A DNA stretch of 64,000 nucleotides from Xanthobacteraceae bacterium (lineage in GTDB: Bacteria; Pseudomonadota; Alphaproteobacteria; Rhizobiales; Xanthobacteraceae): the NCBI GenBank assembly GCA_019635585.1, contig JAHBZE010000002.1:1-64000 (forward strand), in the 5' to 3' direction. The notes beneath the pieces were generated by a model. That model searched no databases, had not been told where the DNA came from, and worked only from the letters and a program-made list of their open reading frames with translations. Position numbers and translations under genes: made by a program. Below, in pieces: positions 21,161 to 30,846 of the stretch (the stretch's first letter is position 1; each line of letters opens with the position of its first letter).

Positions 21161-22185
21161 GCTGCGGCCTTCCATCCGAGTTCATCGAACGCGTCGTGAA
21201 TGCCGAGCACGACGCGTGAAGGCGCGTTTTCAGCGAGCAGTTGTGCGCGCCAGCCTTTCACCCAGTCGGCTGAGAGGTTGACAGCATTCGCTGCCGCTTC
21301 GAGCGCCCAGCCGATGTGCTTGCGCGCTTCCTTCGCGCCGCGTGCGTGGCCATACTGGCCGAGCCACGCGTCATAGAGTTCGATCAGGTTGTCGCGTTGG
21401 TCTTCGATCGCGGGATCGCTTGCGCGGATGCCGCTCGCGATGAAACGTCCGATCTGTCCCGGCAGCCACGGCCGCCCACGCGCCGCGCGCCCGACCATCA
21501 CGGCGTCAGCGCCGGATTCCGCAAGCATCGCTGCCGCGTCTTCGTAACTTCCGAGATCGCCGTTCGCCACGACCGGAATCGAAACGGCGGCTTTCACGCG
21601 CGAGATCGCGCGCCAGTTCGCACGGCCCTTGTAAAATTGTTGCCGCGTACGGCCGTGGACGGTGACGAGCTTGATGCCCGCCGCTTCCGCCCGCCGCGCA
21701 AGCTCCGGCGCGACGATCGAGTCGTCGTCCCAGCCGAGCCGCATCTTCAGCGTCACGGGAATATTCACCGCGCCGACAGCGGCTTCAATCAGACGCACCG
21801 CGTTATCGACGTCGCGCAGAAGCGCTGCACCCGCGGCGCCAGCGGTCACGCATTTCGCGGGGCAGCCCATGTTGAGATCGATGATGTCGGCGCCCGCGGC
21901 TTCCGCGATCTTTGCGCCCTCGGCGATCCAGCGGGTCTCGCAACCGGCAAGCTGCACGACATGATAGCCGACGCCGTCACCCTCGGCGCGGAGCTGCGCC
22001 TCGGCGCTACCGCCCGCGAGCCACTCGCAGGCAATCATTTCGGAGACCACCACGCCGGCGCCATAACGATGCGCCATGCGCCGGAACGGAAGATCGGTAA
22101 TCCCGGCCATCGGGGCTAGAAATGCCTTTGAGACGATCTCCAATGGCCCGATATGCAACGGTTTCGATGTCGGCGTCGTATTCAA
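21157..22185 (-). CDS. dusB: tRNA-dihydrouridine synthase DusB
   Basis: FMN-dependent enzyme that reduces specific uridines in tRNA to dihydrouridine. The 342-residue TIM-barrel protein has the N-terminal [13 protein letters not shown], the catalytic cysteine in NMGCPAK near residue 106, [14 protein letters not shown], and the phosphate-binding [11 protein letters not shown]. The start is TTG at 22185; no ATG lies nearby in frame. In this class dusB (nifR3) heads the ntr operon, so its promoter region drives ntrBC and probably ntrYX. Two short palindromes lie just upstream. Confidence 0.94.
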   Translation of the reverse strand: MNTTPTSKPLHIGPLEIVSKAFLAPMAGITDLPFRRMAHRYGAGVVVSEMIACEWLAGGSAEAQLRAEGDGVGYHVVQLAGCETRWIAEGAKIAEAAGADIIDLNMGCPAKCVTAGAAGAALLRDVDNAVRLIEAAVGAVNIPVTLKMRLGWDDDSIVAPELARRAEAAGIKLVTVHGRTRQQFYKGRANWRAISRVKAAVSIPVVANGDLGSYEDAAAMLAESGADAVMVGRAARGRPWLPGQIGRFIASGIRASDPAIEDQRDNLIELYDAWLGQYGHARGAKEARKHIGWALEAAANAVNLSADWVKGWRAQLLAENAPSRVVLGIHDAFDELGWKAAA

Positions 22186-22342
22186 AAGACCCTGCCTATT
22201 AATTAGGCCCGAAATTTCGTGCCCACATCTTAGTCAAGTCTGTTTCGGAGGCAAGGGCTTTGTTGCAATGCAACCGGCGCGACCGGACATACGAAATCGG
22301 GTAGAAAATGTTTGAAATCTATCTTCTCAACCGGGGTTTTCG
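22186..22342. promoter_or_regulatory. Divergent promoter region dusB-ntr operon / ispDF, with two palindromes
   Basis: This 157-base AT-richer gap separates divergent dusB and ispDF and must hold both promoters. It contains two short palindromes: GCCTA-TTAAT-TAGGC at 22194-22208, only about 9 bases before the dusB start codon, and GTTGCA-A-TGCAAC at 22262-22274 near the middle. Either could be an operator. No clear NtrC-type or sigma-54 site was identified by eye. Confidence 0.5.
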
Positions 22343-23518
22343 ATGGAATTTGCCGCTCTTGTAGTCGCCGGCGGCGGCGGCACCCGGGCCGGTGCAGGAA
22401 AGCCCAAGCAATACCGGCTAATCGGCGGCGAACCGGTTCTGCGTCGTTCGCTGCGGTTATTCACAGATCATCGCGAGATAGGTGCCGTTCAGGCGGTCAT
22501 CCGTCACGAGGATGTCGCCGACTATAAGCGAGCCTCGACGGGCCTGCCGAAGTGTCTGCCGGCCGTCCCCGGTGGCAAGACACGCCAAGCATCCGTCCTC
22601 GCGGGCTTGGAAGGTCTCGTGCGTACTGCGCCGCGTTTCGTGCTCGTGCACGACGCGGCGCGTCCTTTCGCCGATGCCGCGCTCATCGAACGCACGTTGA
22701 AAGCCGCACATGAATATGGCGCGGCGATCCCGGCCGTACCGCTCTCCGACACGATCAAGCGGGTTGACCGCGCAGGCCAGATTCTCGCCAATGTCGAGCG
22801 CGGCGAACTGCGCGCTGTGCAGACGCCGCAGGTGTTCGATTTCGAAAAGCTCCTGATCGCGCACCGTCGCGCTTCCGTCGCCGGCCTGAACGACTTCACC
22901 GACGATGCGGCGTTGATGGAATGGGCCGGCGTGCCGGTCACGGCTTTCGAAGGCAGCACCGGCAATCTCAAGCTCACGACGCCGGATGATTTCTCGCGCG
23001 CCGCCGCCTATTCCGCACAGATGCTCGGCGATATTCGCACCGGCACCGGCTATGACGTTCATTCCTTCGCGGACGGCAATTATGTCACGCTCGGCGGCGT
23101 TCGCATTCCGCACGGCAAAAAACTCTCCGGCCATTCGGACGCCGACGTGCTCTTGCACGCAATGACCGACGCAATCCTCGGCGCGATCGCAGACGGCGAC
23201 ATTGGTCATCACTTCCCGCCTTCCAACGAAAAATGGCGCGGCGCGGACTCTTCCGTCTTCCTGCGTTTCGCGGTCGATCGCGTGCGCGCGCTGGGAGGCA
23301 TGATCGCGCATCTCGACGGCACGCTGATCTGCGAAGCGCCGAAGATCGGCCCGCACCGCGACGCCATGCGAGCGAATATCGCTGAAATCTGCGGGATCGA
23401 AATGACCCGCGTCGGCGTTCAGGCTACTACCAACGAGGGTCTCGGCTTCATCGGTCGAGGCGAAGGCATTGCGGCGATGGCAAGCGCAACGATCCGCCTG
23501 CCCTGGAAAAGCGAATGA
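22343..23518 (+). CDS. ispDF: Bifunctional IspD/IspF isoprenoid enzyme
   Basis: Fused enzyme of the MEP pathway: the N-terminal half (~1-225) is 2-C-methyl-D-erythritol 4-phosphate cytidylyltransferase and the C-terminal half (~232-391) is 2-C-methyl-D-erythritol 2,4-cyclodiphosphate synthase. IspD motifs are VVAGGGGTRAGAGKPKQY, HDAARPF and TDDAAL; IspF motifs are GTGYDVHSF, LSGHSDADVLLHA, DIGHHFPP and TNEGLGFIGRGEG. The fusion is typical of alpha- and epsilonproteobacteria. Its stop overlaps the pncC start as ATGA, so the two are co-translated. Confidence 0.96.
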   Translation: MEFAALVVAGGGGTRAGAGKPKQYRLIGGEPVLRRSLRLFTDHREIGAVQAVIRHEDVADYKRASTGLPKCLPAVPGGKTRQASVLAGLEGLVRTAPRFVLVHDAARPFADAALIERTLKAAHEYGAAIPAVPLSDTIKRVDRAGQILANVERGELRAVQTPQVFDFEKLLIAHRRASVAGLNDFTDDAALMEWAGVPVTAFEGSTGNLKLTTPDDFSRAAAYSAQMLGDIRTGTGYDVHSFADGNYVTLGGVRIPHGKKLSGHSDADVLLHAMTDAILGAIADGDIGHHFPPSNEKWRGADSSVFLRFAVDRVRALGGMIAHLDGTLICEAPKIGPHRDAMRANIAEICGIEMTRVGVQATTNEGLGFIGRGEGIAAMASATIRLPWKSE

Positions 23519-24024
23519 TCGACAAGGAAGCGAAAGAGGCGGCCCAGCGCGTGTTCGATATCTGCCGCACGCGCGGACTGACGCTCGCGACCGCGGAATC
23601 CTGCACCGCCGGACTAATCGCTGCGACGATCACCGACATTCCGGGCTCTTCTGGAATTTTCGACCGCGGCTTCGTCACGTACTCAAACAAGGCTAAGCAA
23701 GTGCTGCTTGGGGTAAGCAAAGATCTGCTCGACCAATACGGCGCGGTCAGCGCGGAAGTGGCGAAGGCCATGGCACTCGGCGCGCTCAACGCAGCAGAAA
23801 CAAGTCTCGCGGTGTCTGTGACCGGAATTGCCGGCCCGGACGGCGGCACGCCGGAAAAGCCGGTCGGCCTGGTGTTTCTCGGCTGCGCCAGCCGCGAAGG
23901 AAAGTTTCATGTCCGCGAATGCCGCTTCGGCGATCTCGGCCGCAGCGAAGTGCGCCGCCGCTCGGTGATCGCGGCCTTTGCGCTACTTGAGGAAATGCTG
24001 GCCGGGCCGATCAAGCCGTCTTAG
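23515..24024 (+). CDS. pncC: Nicotinamide-nucleotide amidohydrolase (CinA C-terminal type)
   Basis: Deamidates NMN to nicotinate mononucleotide, recycling the by-product of NAD-dependent DNA ligase. The 169-residue protein is a stand-alone CinA C-terminal domain with the AESCTAGLI motif near residue 27, FVTYSNKAK, and SVTGIAGPDGG. It lacks the N-terminal MoaB-like domain of full CinA. Four-base overlap with ispDF on one side and a 14-base convergent overlap with the next gene on the other. Confidence 0.9.
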   Translation: MIDKEAKEAAQRVFDICRTRGLTLATAESCTAGLIAATITDIPGSSGIFDRGFVTYSNKAKQVLLGVSKDLLDQYGAVSAEVAKAMALGALNAAETSLAVSVTGIAGPDGGTPEKPVGLVFLGCASREGKFHVRECRFGDLGRSEVRRRSVIAAFALLEEMLAGPIKPS

Positions 24025-24478
24025 GCGCTTCCCGGTAAACTTGGTCGGCACGCTTTTCGAATGCTTCTGCGAACCGGCGAAACGCAGAGTCGAACAGCGC
24101 GCCCATCACGAGGCCAAGCATCTTCGATTTGAATTCATAGGCAATAAAGAAATCGACCTCGGACGCCTTGTCGCTTTCTGGCCGGAAACGCCAGCGATTT
24201 TCGAGATGCGAGAACGGACCGTCCAGATACTCGACCAGAATTGAAAGTTTCGGCCGGTCGATGGTGACGCGGCTCGAAAACGTCTCGCGGATGACCTTAT
24301 AGGCAACGGTCATGTCGGCGATGACGATCTCGACGCCTTCCGCCTCGCCGCTACGCTTGCGCACATGCAGGCTCTCGCACATCGGCACGAATTCGGGATA
24401 GCGCTCCACGTCCGCGACCAGATCGAACATCTTCGCCGCCGAGTGCTTCACGCGGCGCGTGGTGCGATAGGAATGCAT
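24011..24478 (-). CDS. RatA/Coq10-type START-domain protein
   Basis: 155 residues forming one polyketide-cyclase/START (SRPBCC) domain: the N-terminal RRVKHSAAKMFDLVADVERYPEF and the C-terminal GALFDSAFRRFAEAFEKRA are hallmark segments. Homologues include Coq10, a ubiquinone-binding chaperone of the respiratory chain, and E. coli RatA, reported as a ribosome-associated toxin. In alphaproteobacteria the Coq10 role is the more likely. It lies five bases after lipA on the same strand and converges with pncC. Confidence 0.85.
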   Translation of the reverse strand: MHSYRTTRRVKHSAAKMFDLVADVERYPEFVPMCESLHVRKRSGEAEGVEIVIADMTVAYKVIRETFSSRVTIDRPKLSILVEYLDGPFSHLENRWRFRPESDKASEVDFFIAYEFKSKMLGLVMGALFDSAFRRFAEAFEKRADQVYREAPKTA

Positions 24479-24483
24479 AGAAA

Positions 24484-25446
24484 TCAGCCGCGCTTATGCG
24501 CGTTCTCGCGCGCGGCGCGGAGTTGCTCGAAATCCTCGCCCGCGTGATGCGACGAGCGCGTCAGCGGCGACGACGACACCATAAGAAAACCCTTCGCCTT
24601 CGCGATGGAAGCGTAATTCGTGAACTCGTCCGGCGTGACGTAACGCGCAACCGGATGATGCTTGCGGCTCGGCTGAAGATATTGGCCGATGGTGATGAAA
24701 TCGACCTCCGCCGAACGCAGATCGTCCATCACCTGCAGCACTTCGTTCCGCTCCTCGCCGAGGCCGACCATGATGCCGGACTTCGTGAACATGCGTGGGT
24801 TCAGCTCTTTCACGCGCTGGAGAATCCGCAGCGAATGGAAGTAGCGCGCACCCGGACGCACCGGGAGGTAGAGCGAAGGCACGGTTTCGAGATTATGGTT
24901 GAACACATCCGGCGCGGCCTCGACCACGATTTCGAGTGCGCCGTCCTTGCGCAGGAAATCCGGGGTTAGCACTTCGATGGTCGTGCCGGGATTACGCGCG
25001 CGGATCGCGCGGATGGTGCGCGCAAAATGCTCCGCCCCGCCATCGGCGAGATCGTCGCGGTCGACCGAAGTCACGACGACATGCTTCAGACCGAGATTGG
25101 CAGTTGCGTCGGCGACCTTCTCCGGCTCGTCGGCATCAAGCGCGCCGGGCAAGCCCGTCTTCACGTTGCAGAACGAACAGGCGCGCGTGCAGGTGTCGCC
25201 CATGATGAGGAAGGTCGCGTGTTTCTGCGCCCAGCACTCCCCGATATTCGGGCAGGACGCTTCCTCGCAAACCGTATGCAGGCCGTTGCCGCGCACCAGA
25301 CGCGCGGTCTCGCCGAACGCGCCGGGACCCGGCGCGCGCACGCGAATCCAGTCCGGTTTCGGCAGAAACGCCGTATCCGCCCGGTGCGCCTTCTCGGGAT
25401 GGCGCGGCCGGGCGGTTTTCTTCAGTGTGTCGATGACGACGGCCAT
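24484..25446 (-). CDS. lipA: Lipoyl synthase
   Basis: Radical-SAM enzyme that inserts two sulfurs into protein-bound octanoyl groups to form lipoyl cofactors, needed by the pyruvate dehydrogenase encoded nearby. The 320-residue protein has the auxiliary cluster cysteines ([13 protein letters not shown]), the radical-SAM motif CTRACSFC near residue 87, [15 protein letters not shown], and the C-terminal [15 protein letters not shown] with the RSS serine that ligates the auxiliary cluster. Length is normal. Its position after lpdA ties cofactor synthesis to its users. Confidence 0.97.
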   Translation of the reverse strand: MAVVIDTLKKTARPRHPEKAHRADTAFLPKPDWIRVRAPGPGAFGETARLVRGNGLHTVCEEASCPNIGECWAQKHATFLIMGDTCTRACSFCNVKTGLPGALDADEPEKVADATANLGLKHVVVTSVDRDDLADGGAEHFARTIRAIRARNPGTTIEVLTPDFLRKDGALEIVVEAAPDVFNHNLETVPSLYLPVRPGARYFHSLRILQRVKELNPRMFTKSGIMVGLGEERNEVLQVMDDLRSAEVDFITIGQYLQPSRKHHPVARYVTPDEFTNYASIAKAKGFLMVSSSPLTRSSHHAGEDFEQLRAARENAHKRG

Positions 25447-25455
25447 TGGCCCAGC

Positions 25456-25743
25456 TTACATTGCCGAACGGCGGCTCATGATCGCGCGCCAGACGAAGAT
25501 CAGAATGATCGCGCCGACGCTTGCGGAGATCAGCCCCCGCCAGAAACCGTAAACCGGAATCTGCGCGATCTCGGCGAGCTTGTTGCCGACGAATGCGCCC
25601 GCGACGCCGACGATCAGGTTCGTGAAAAGCCCGTGATTGCTCGCGGTCACCTTCTCCGCGATCCAGCCCGCGATGATGCCGATAATCAGCGTGAGAAAGA
25701 AGCCTGCCGCCGGATTGCCGAGCAGCGTTTGTGCGTCGTTCAT
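25456..25743 (-). CDS. GlsB/YeaQ/YmgE family small membrane protein
   Basis: A 95-residue protein with three hydrophobic helices (~13-33, 40-60, 70-90) and the family pattern LIIGIIAGWIAEKV ... NLIVGVAGAFVGNKL. The family is annotated as 'transglycosylase-associated' but its biochemical function is unknown; some members are stress induced. It sits between lpdA and lipA on the same strand, ten bases from lipA. Confidence 0.85.
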   Translation of the reverse strand: MNDAQTLLGNPAAGFFLTLIIGIIAGWIAEKVTASNHGLFTNLIVGVAGAFVGNKLAEIAQIPVYGFWRGLISASVGAIILIFVWRAIMSRRSAM

Positions 25744-25779
25744 CGTGTCACCCCGTTGTTACGATAACAGTCGAGTCCA

Positions 25780-27174
<1,395 letters not shown>

Positions 27175-27380
27175 GTTGCAGTGCCCACTCCAATTCAGAT
27201 GGGCATTTAGCAGGCAATTATCGTCCCGTCAGCCGCGCAGCGGAACTGCTGCCCTGCTGGTTCCGCATGCGGCTCTTCGCAGCCAAAAACGCTTGTGCCA
27301 GCGGCGCACGCCCGCGTACCCTGCGCTTCAAGAATAACAAGCGGCGGGCCATCGAGCCTTCCGCATCTTGGGAGAGAACT

Positions 27381-28331
27381 ATGAAACGCCACACGACCGC
27401 GGCCGTGCTCGCGCTGGGCATCGCCGTCGCTATCGCTACGCCTGCGTCCTCCGCTGATGTACGCCTGATGACCGGCCCGCAGGGCGGCGTATGGATCCCG
27501 CTCGGCGGGCAACTGAAGGACCTCTGGGAAAAGGCCATTCCCGGCCTGAACGTTCAGGCGCTTCCGGGCGCAGGTATCGCGAACGTTCGCGGCGTCGAGG
27601 AAGGCAAGGCGGAGATCGGCTTCGGCAACTCGATTTCGACCGTCGACGCGCTCGCGGGCCGCGAGCCCTTCAACAAGCCGCACAAGAACGTCTGCAACAT
27701 CGCGACGCTCTACCCGCAGTACTACCAGCTCGTCGTCCGCGCCGATTCGAACATCAACTCGGTCGCCGACCTGAAGGGTAAAGGCATCACCACGCAGCAG
27801 CGCGGCAACACCGGCGAGCTGATTACGAAGCAGCTCCTCCAGGTCCACGGACTCACCTACAACGACGTCAAGATGAGCTTCGTGTCGTATACCGACTCCG
27901 TCGCGCAGATGCAGGACGGCCACGCCATCGCCTTCGGCCTCGGCACCGCCATTCCCGCGGGCTCCGTGCTCGATCTCGCAACCGCACGCGACATCAAGCT
28001 GCTCGACCTTTCGAGCAGCATTGGCGGCATGAAAAAGCTCAACCCCGGCTACACGCTCGTGACCGTTCCCGGAAAAACCTATCCGAAGAACGATAAGGAC
28101 GTGCAGGTGATCGGCTATGCGACGCATCTCGTCGCGTCCTGCAACCTGCCGGAAGACGTGGTTTACACCATGACCAAGGTGATCGCGCAGAACGTCCCGA
28201 CCCTCGTCTCGGTGAACAAGGGCATGGCCGGACTAACGCCTGCGAAGATGGCGGAAGATATCGGCATTCCTTTCCACAAGGGTGCCGCGCGGTTCTATAA
28301 AGAATCGGGCGTGAACGTCGCCACCAACTAA
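27381..28331 (+). CDS. TAXI-type TRAP transporter substrate-binding protein
   Basis: Periplasmic binding protein of a tripartite ATP-independent (TRAP) importer, TAXI subgroup. The 316-residue protein has a signal peptide (MKRHTTAAVLALGIA... cleaved near SSA), then RLMTGPQGGVWIPLGGQL and GAGIANVRGVEEGKAEIGFGNS, typical TAXI motifs. ATG 27381 is preceded by GGGAGAG, a good ribosome site, and begins the signal peptide; an upstream in-frame extension is rejected. The permease follows, with a strong hairpin terminator between them. TAXI substrates are often dicarboxylates or glutamate-like, but nothing here fixes the ligand. Confidence 0.9.
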   Translation: MKRHTTAAVLALGIAVAIATPASSADVRLMTGPQGGVWIPLGGQLKDLWEKAIPGLNVQALPGAGIANVRGVEEGKAEIGFGNSISTVDALAGREPFNKPHKNVCNIATLYPQYYQLVVRADSNINSVADLKGKGITTQQRGNTGELITKQLLQVHGLTYNDVKMSFVSYTDSVAQMQDGHAIAFGLGTAIPAGSVLDLATARDIKLLDLSSSIGGMKKLNPGYTLVTVPGKTYPKNDKDVQVIGYATHLVASCNLPEDVVYTMTKVIAQNVPTLVSVNKGMAGLTPAKMAEDIGIPFHKGAARFYKESGVNVATN

Positions 28332-28341
28332 TCGTTCCAGC

Positions 28342-28377
28342 AAACGGCGCGGATAACCTCCGCGCCGTTTCTCCTTT
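28342..28377 (+). terminator. Rho-independent terminator or attenuator between TRAP genes
   Basis: A perfect 11-bp stem, AAACGGCGCGG (28342-28352) with CCGCGCCGTTT (28360-28370), has a 7-base loop and is followed by CTCCTTTT. It lies ten bases after the binding-protein stop and ahead of the permease start at 28399. It probably trims transcripts so that the binding protein is made in excess of the permease, as is common in binding-protein-dependent importers. Confidence 0.8.
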
Positions 28378-28398
28378 TCCTAAGAGCGGCGGCCTCCA

Positions 28399-30300
28399 AT
28401 GAATCCTACCAGCGCGACGAGCACCATCTGGAATCACGCAACGTTGTTCCGGATTGCCACCATCGCTATCGCAGTCGCGATGGGGCTTTATCATATCTGG
28501 GCCATCGTTTTCGGCGCATCGGAAGCGCTTCTGTTTCGCGGTACGCACGTTCTATTCGCAGTCACGCTGACGATGCTGCTCTATCCGACCTTCGCGCGAA
28601 AGGAAGGACAGGCACCGTCGTTGTTCGATTACCTCCTGCTGGTGATCAGCATCGCGCCGGTCATCTATCTGCTCTGGAACCAGCAATATATCGACGAGCG
28701 AATTCCTTTCGGCATCGACCCGCTGTCGAACTGGGACATCATTATGTCCTGCCTGATGACACTCGTTGTGCTCGAGGCGACGCGGCGCGTGATCGGTTTG
28801 CCGCTGCCGCTCACTGCGGTTATCTTTCTGATCTACGGCTTCTATCTCTTCCATAAGGAGCCGACGCGAATTCTCGAGCAGCTTTATATGGGCACCGAAG
28901 GCATCTTCGGCATCCCGATCTCGGTCTCGGCGACCTACGTACTGATCTTCGTGCTGTTCGGCTCCTTCATGGAGCGCACCGGCACCGGCCAGTTGTTTAT
29001 GGATTTCGCGATGGCTCTCACCGGCCACACCGCAGGCGGCCCCGGCAAAGTCTCGGTCGTAAGCTCGAGCCTGTTCGGCACGATCTCGGGCAGCGCCGTC
29101 GCAAACGTCATGGTCGACGGACCGATTTCCATTCCGCTGATGAAGCGCTCCGGATTTCCGCCGCACTTCGCGGCCGGCGTCGAAGCGACCGCATCGACCG
29201 GCGGCCAGATCATGCCGCCGATCATGGGCGCGGCGGCGTTCCTGCTCGCGCAGAACTTGCAGGTAAGCTACGGCCAGGTCGTGATCTGGGCGATCATCCC
29301 CGCGATCCTTTACTACGTCGCGTGTTTCTGCGCGGTGCATTTCGAGGCGAAACGCCACGGCATTCTCGGCGTGCCCCGCTCGGAACTTCCGAACCTGCGC
29401 ATCGTCATGCGCGAGCGCGGTCATCTCTTCATTCCGATCATCATCATTCTTGTCGTGATGTATTCCGGCTTCAGCGCACCGCTTGCAGCGCTTGCAGGCA
29501 CCGTGGCCTGCTTCCCGGTCGCCGCCCTACGCAAGTCGACGCGCGTGAACTGCACCTGGGAAAACTTGATCGAGGCGTTTTACGACGGCGCGAAGAATGC
29601 GCTTGGCGTCGCCATGGCGTGCGCCTGCGCCGGCGTCGTGATCGGCGTCATTACCCAGACCAATCTCGGCATCGTCTTCACGCAGTACGTCACGAACCTT
29701 TCGAAGGATACACTGCTGCTCGCGCTGATCTTCACCATGGCAGCCGCGATCGTGCTCGGCATGGGCATGCCGACCACGCCGGCCTACATCATCCTCACTG
29801 CGCTTCTGATCCCTGCCGTCATCAAGCTCGGCGTGATCGAGCCGGCGGCACACATGTTCGCCTTCTACTTCGCGGTACTCTCGGCAATCACGCCGCCGGT
29901 CGCGCTCGCGGTATTCGCCGCCGCCGGCATTGCCAAAGCCGATCTTTGGCGAAGCGGCTGGGCGGCTGTGAAGGTGGGTGCCGCGGGCTTTATCGTGCCG
30001 TTCATGTTCGTTTACGAGCCCGCGCTTCTGATGATCCATGACAGCTGGCTCTGGATTATCTGGCGCTTCCTGCTTGCGATCCTCGGCATCGCACTACTTG
30101 CGGGTGGCCTGCACGGCTTCTTCCTGTCGCGCGCAAGCATTCCGCAGCGCCTGCTTCTCGCAGGAGGCGGCTTGCTCCTCGTGGCGCCTTTCGTATGGAC
30201 CGACATCGCGGGCTTCGCGGTTTGCGGTCTGGTCCTCGCTTGGCAGTGGCTGGAGCGGAAAAATGTTTCAGCCGCGCCCGTGAAAGAGGAATGGCGCTAG
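28399..30300 (+). CDS. TRAP transporter fused permease (4TM + 12TM)
   Basis: 633-residue integral membrane protein combining the small (DctQ-like) and large (DctM-like) TRAP subunits, as in TAXI systems. About four helices lie in residues ~12-130 and a dozen more after ~140. The large-subunit signatures are seen: GSFMERTGTGQLFMDFA, TASTGGQIMPPIMGAAAFL, and GMGMPTTPAYIIL. Uptake would be driven by an ion gradient rather than ATP. Convergent with the next gene, 12 bases away; a GCGGCTC/GAGCCGC hairpin at 30301-30322 lies in the gap but lacks a T-run. Confidence 0.92.
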   Translation: MNPTSATSTIWNHATLFRIATIAIAVAMGLYHIWAIVFGASEALLFRGTHVLFAVTLTMLLYPTFARKEGQAPSLFDYLLLVISIAPVIYLLWNQQYIDERIPFGIDPLSNWDIIMSCLMTLVVLEATRRVIGLPLPLTAVIFLIYGFYLFHKEPTRILEQLYMGTEGIFGIPISVSATYVLIFVLFGSFMERTGTGQLFMDFAMALTGHTAGGPGKVSVVSSSLFGTISGSAVANVMVDGPISIPLMKRSGFPPHFAAGVEATASTGGQIMPPIMGAAAFLLAQNLQVSYGQVVIWAIIPAILYYVACFCAVHFEAKRHGILGVPRSELPNLRIVMRERGHLFIPIIIILVVMYSGFSAPLAALAGTVACFPVAALRKSTRVNCTWENLIEAFYDGAKNALGVAMACACAGVVIGVITQTNLGIVFTQYVTNLSKDTLLLALIFTMAAAIVLGMGMPTTPAYIILTALLIPAVIKLGVIEPAAHMFAFYFAVLSAITPPVALAVFAAAGIAKADLWRSGWAAVKVGAAGFIVPFMFVYEPALLMIHDSWLWIIWRFLLAILGIALLAGGLHGFFLSRASIPQRLLLAGGGLLLVAPFVWTDIAGFAVCGLVLAWQWLERKNVSAAPVKEEWR

Positions 30301-30312
30301 GCGGCTCAAAAG

Positions 30313-30813
30313 CTAGAGCCGCGAGGTCGCGCTTCTGACGCAGTCGGCGTTCATGCGCTCGAACAGCGCATCCGCCTTTTCGAACAGCTTCGGCGGGTCG
30401 CCGACCGCGGATTTCTGCGCAAGTTCCACCACGCGAAGGAGTTCGCTTGTCAGCTCTGAATATTCGGCGCGCCGCGCGTCGCCCTGAAAGTTTGCGAGAT
30501 AGGTGCCATAGGCCCCGAAACGGCTGACTGCATTCAGCGCCTCGCCCGAAGCGGCGAGGACGGGCGCGGCGTTCGGATTCTTTTCGCGCTCGAAAGCGGA
30601 AGCGAGCAGCCCGGTCCTGAACTTGATCTGAAAGAACGCGTCGATCAGATCCTTGCAGATGCGCGCAGTCTCGGCGCGCTGCACACTGGTCTGAATCAAT
30701 TCGACATAGCGTGTGTTGAGATAGGCCTGATACATGGTCGCGACCAGCGACAACGCGGCGACGAAAAACGAAATATAGGCAAAGATATTCGTATTGCTTC
30801 TGGATTCAGCCAT
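30313..30813 (-). CDS. Hypothetical protein with one membrane helix
   Basis: 166 residues. One N-terminal helix (~10-30, FAYISFFVAALSLVATMY) is followed by a mostly helical soluble part with heptad-like stretches (TSVQRAETARICKDLID, ELTSELLRVVELAQ). Two cysteines (ICKD, DCVR). I do not recognise a family. It lies on the same strand as and 33 bases upstream of pdhC, but upstream means it is transcribed after pdhC only if read-through occurs; its own start is at 30813, beyond the pdhC stop. It could be a read-through member of the pdh transcript. Confidence 0.65.
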   Translation of the reverse strand: MAESRSNTNIFAYISFFVAALSLVATMYQAYLNTRYVELIQTSVQRAETARICKDLIDAFFQIKFRTGLLASAFEREKNPNAAPVLAASGEALNAVSRFGAYGTYLANFQGDARRAEYSELTSELLRVVELAQKSAVGDPPKLFEKADALFERMNADCVRSATSRL

Positions 30814-30846
30814 GCCGGACCCCCAAAAATCGGTCCGGTGACTATA

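Noticed and set aside
30301-30322. GCGGCTC/GAGCCGC hairpin between the TRAP permease and the hypothetical gene
   Set aside because: 7-bp stem without a T-run on either strand; too weak to list as a terminator.
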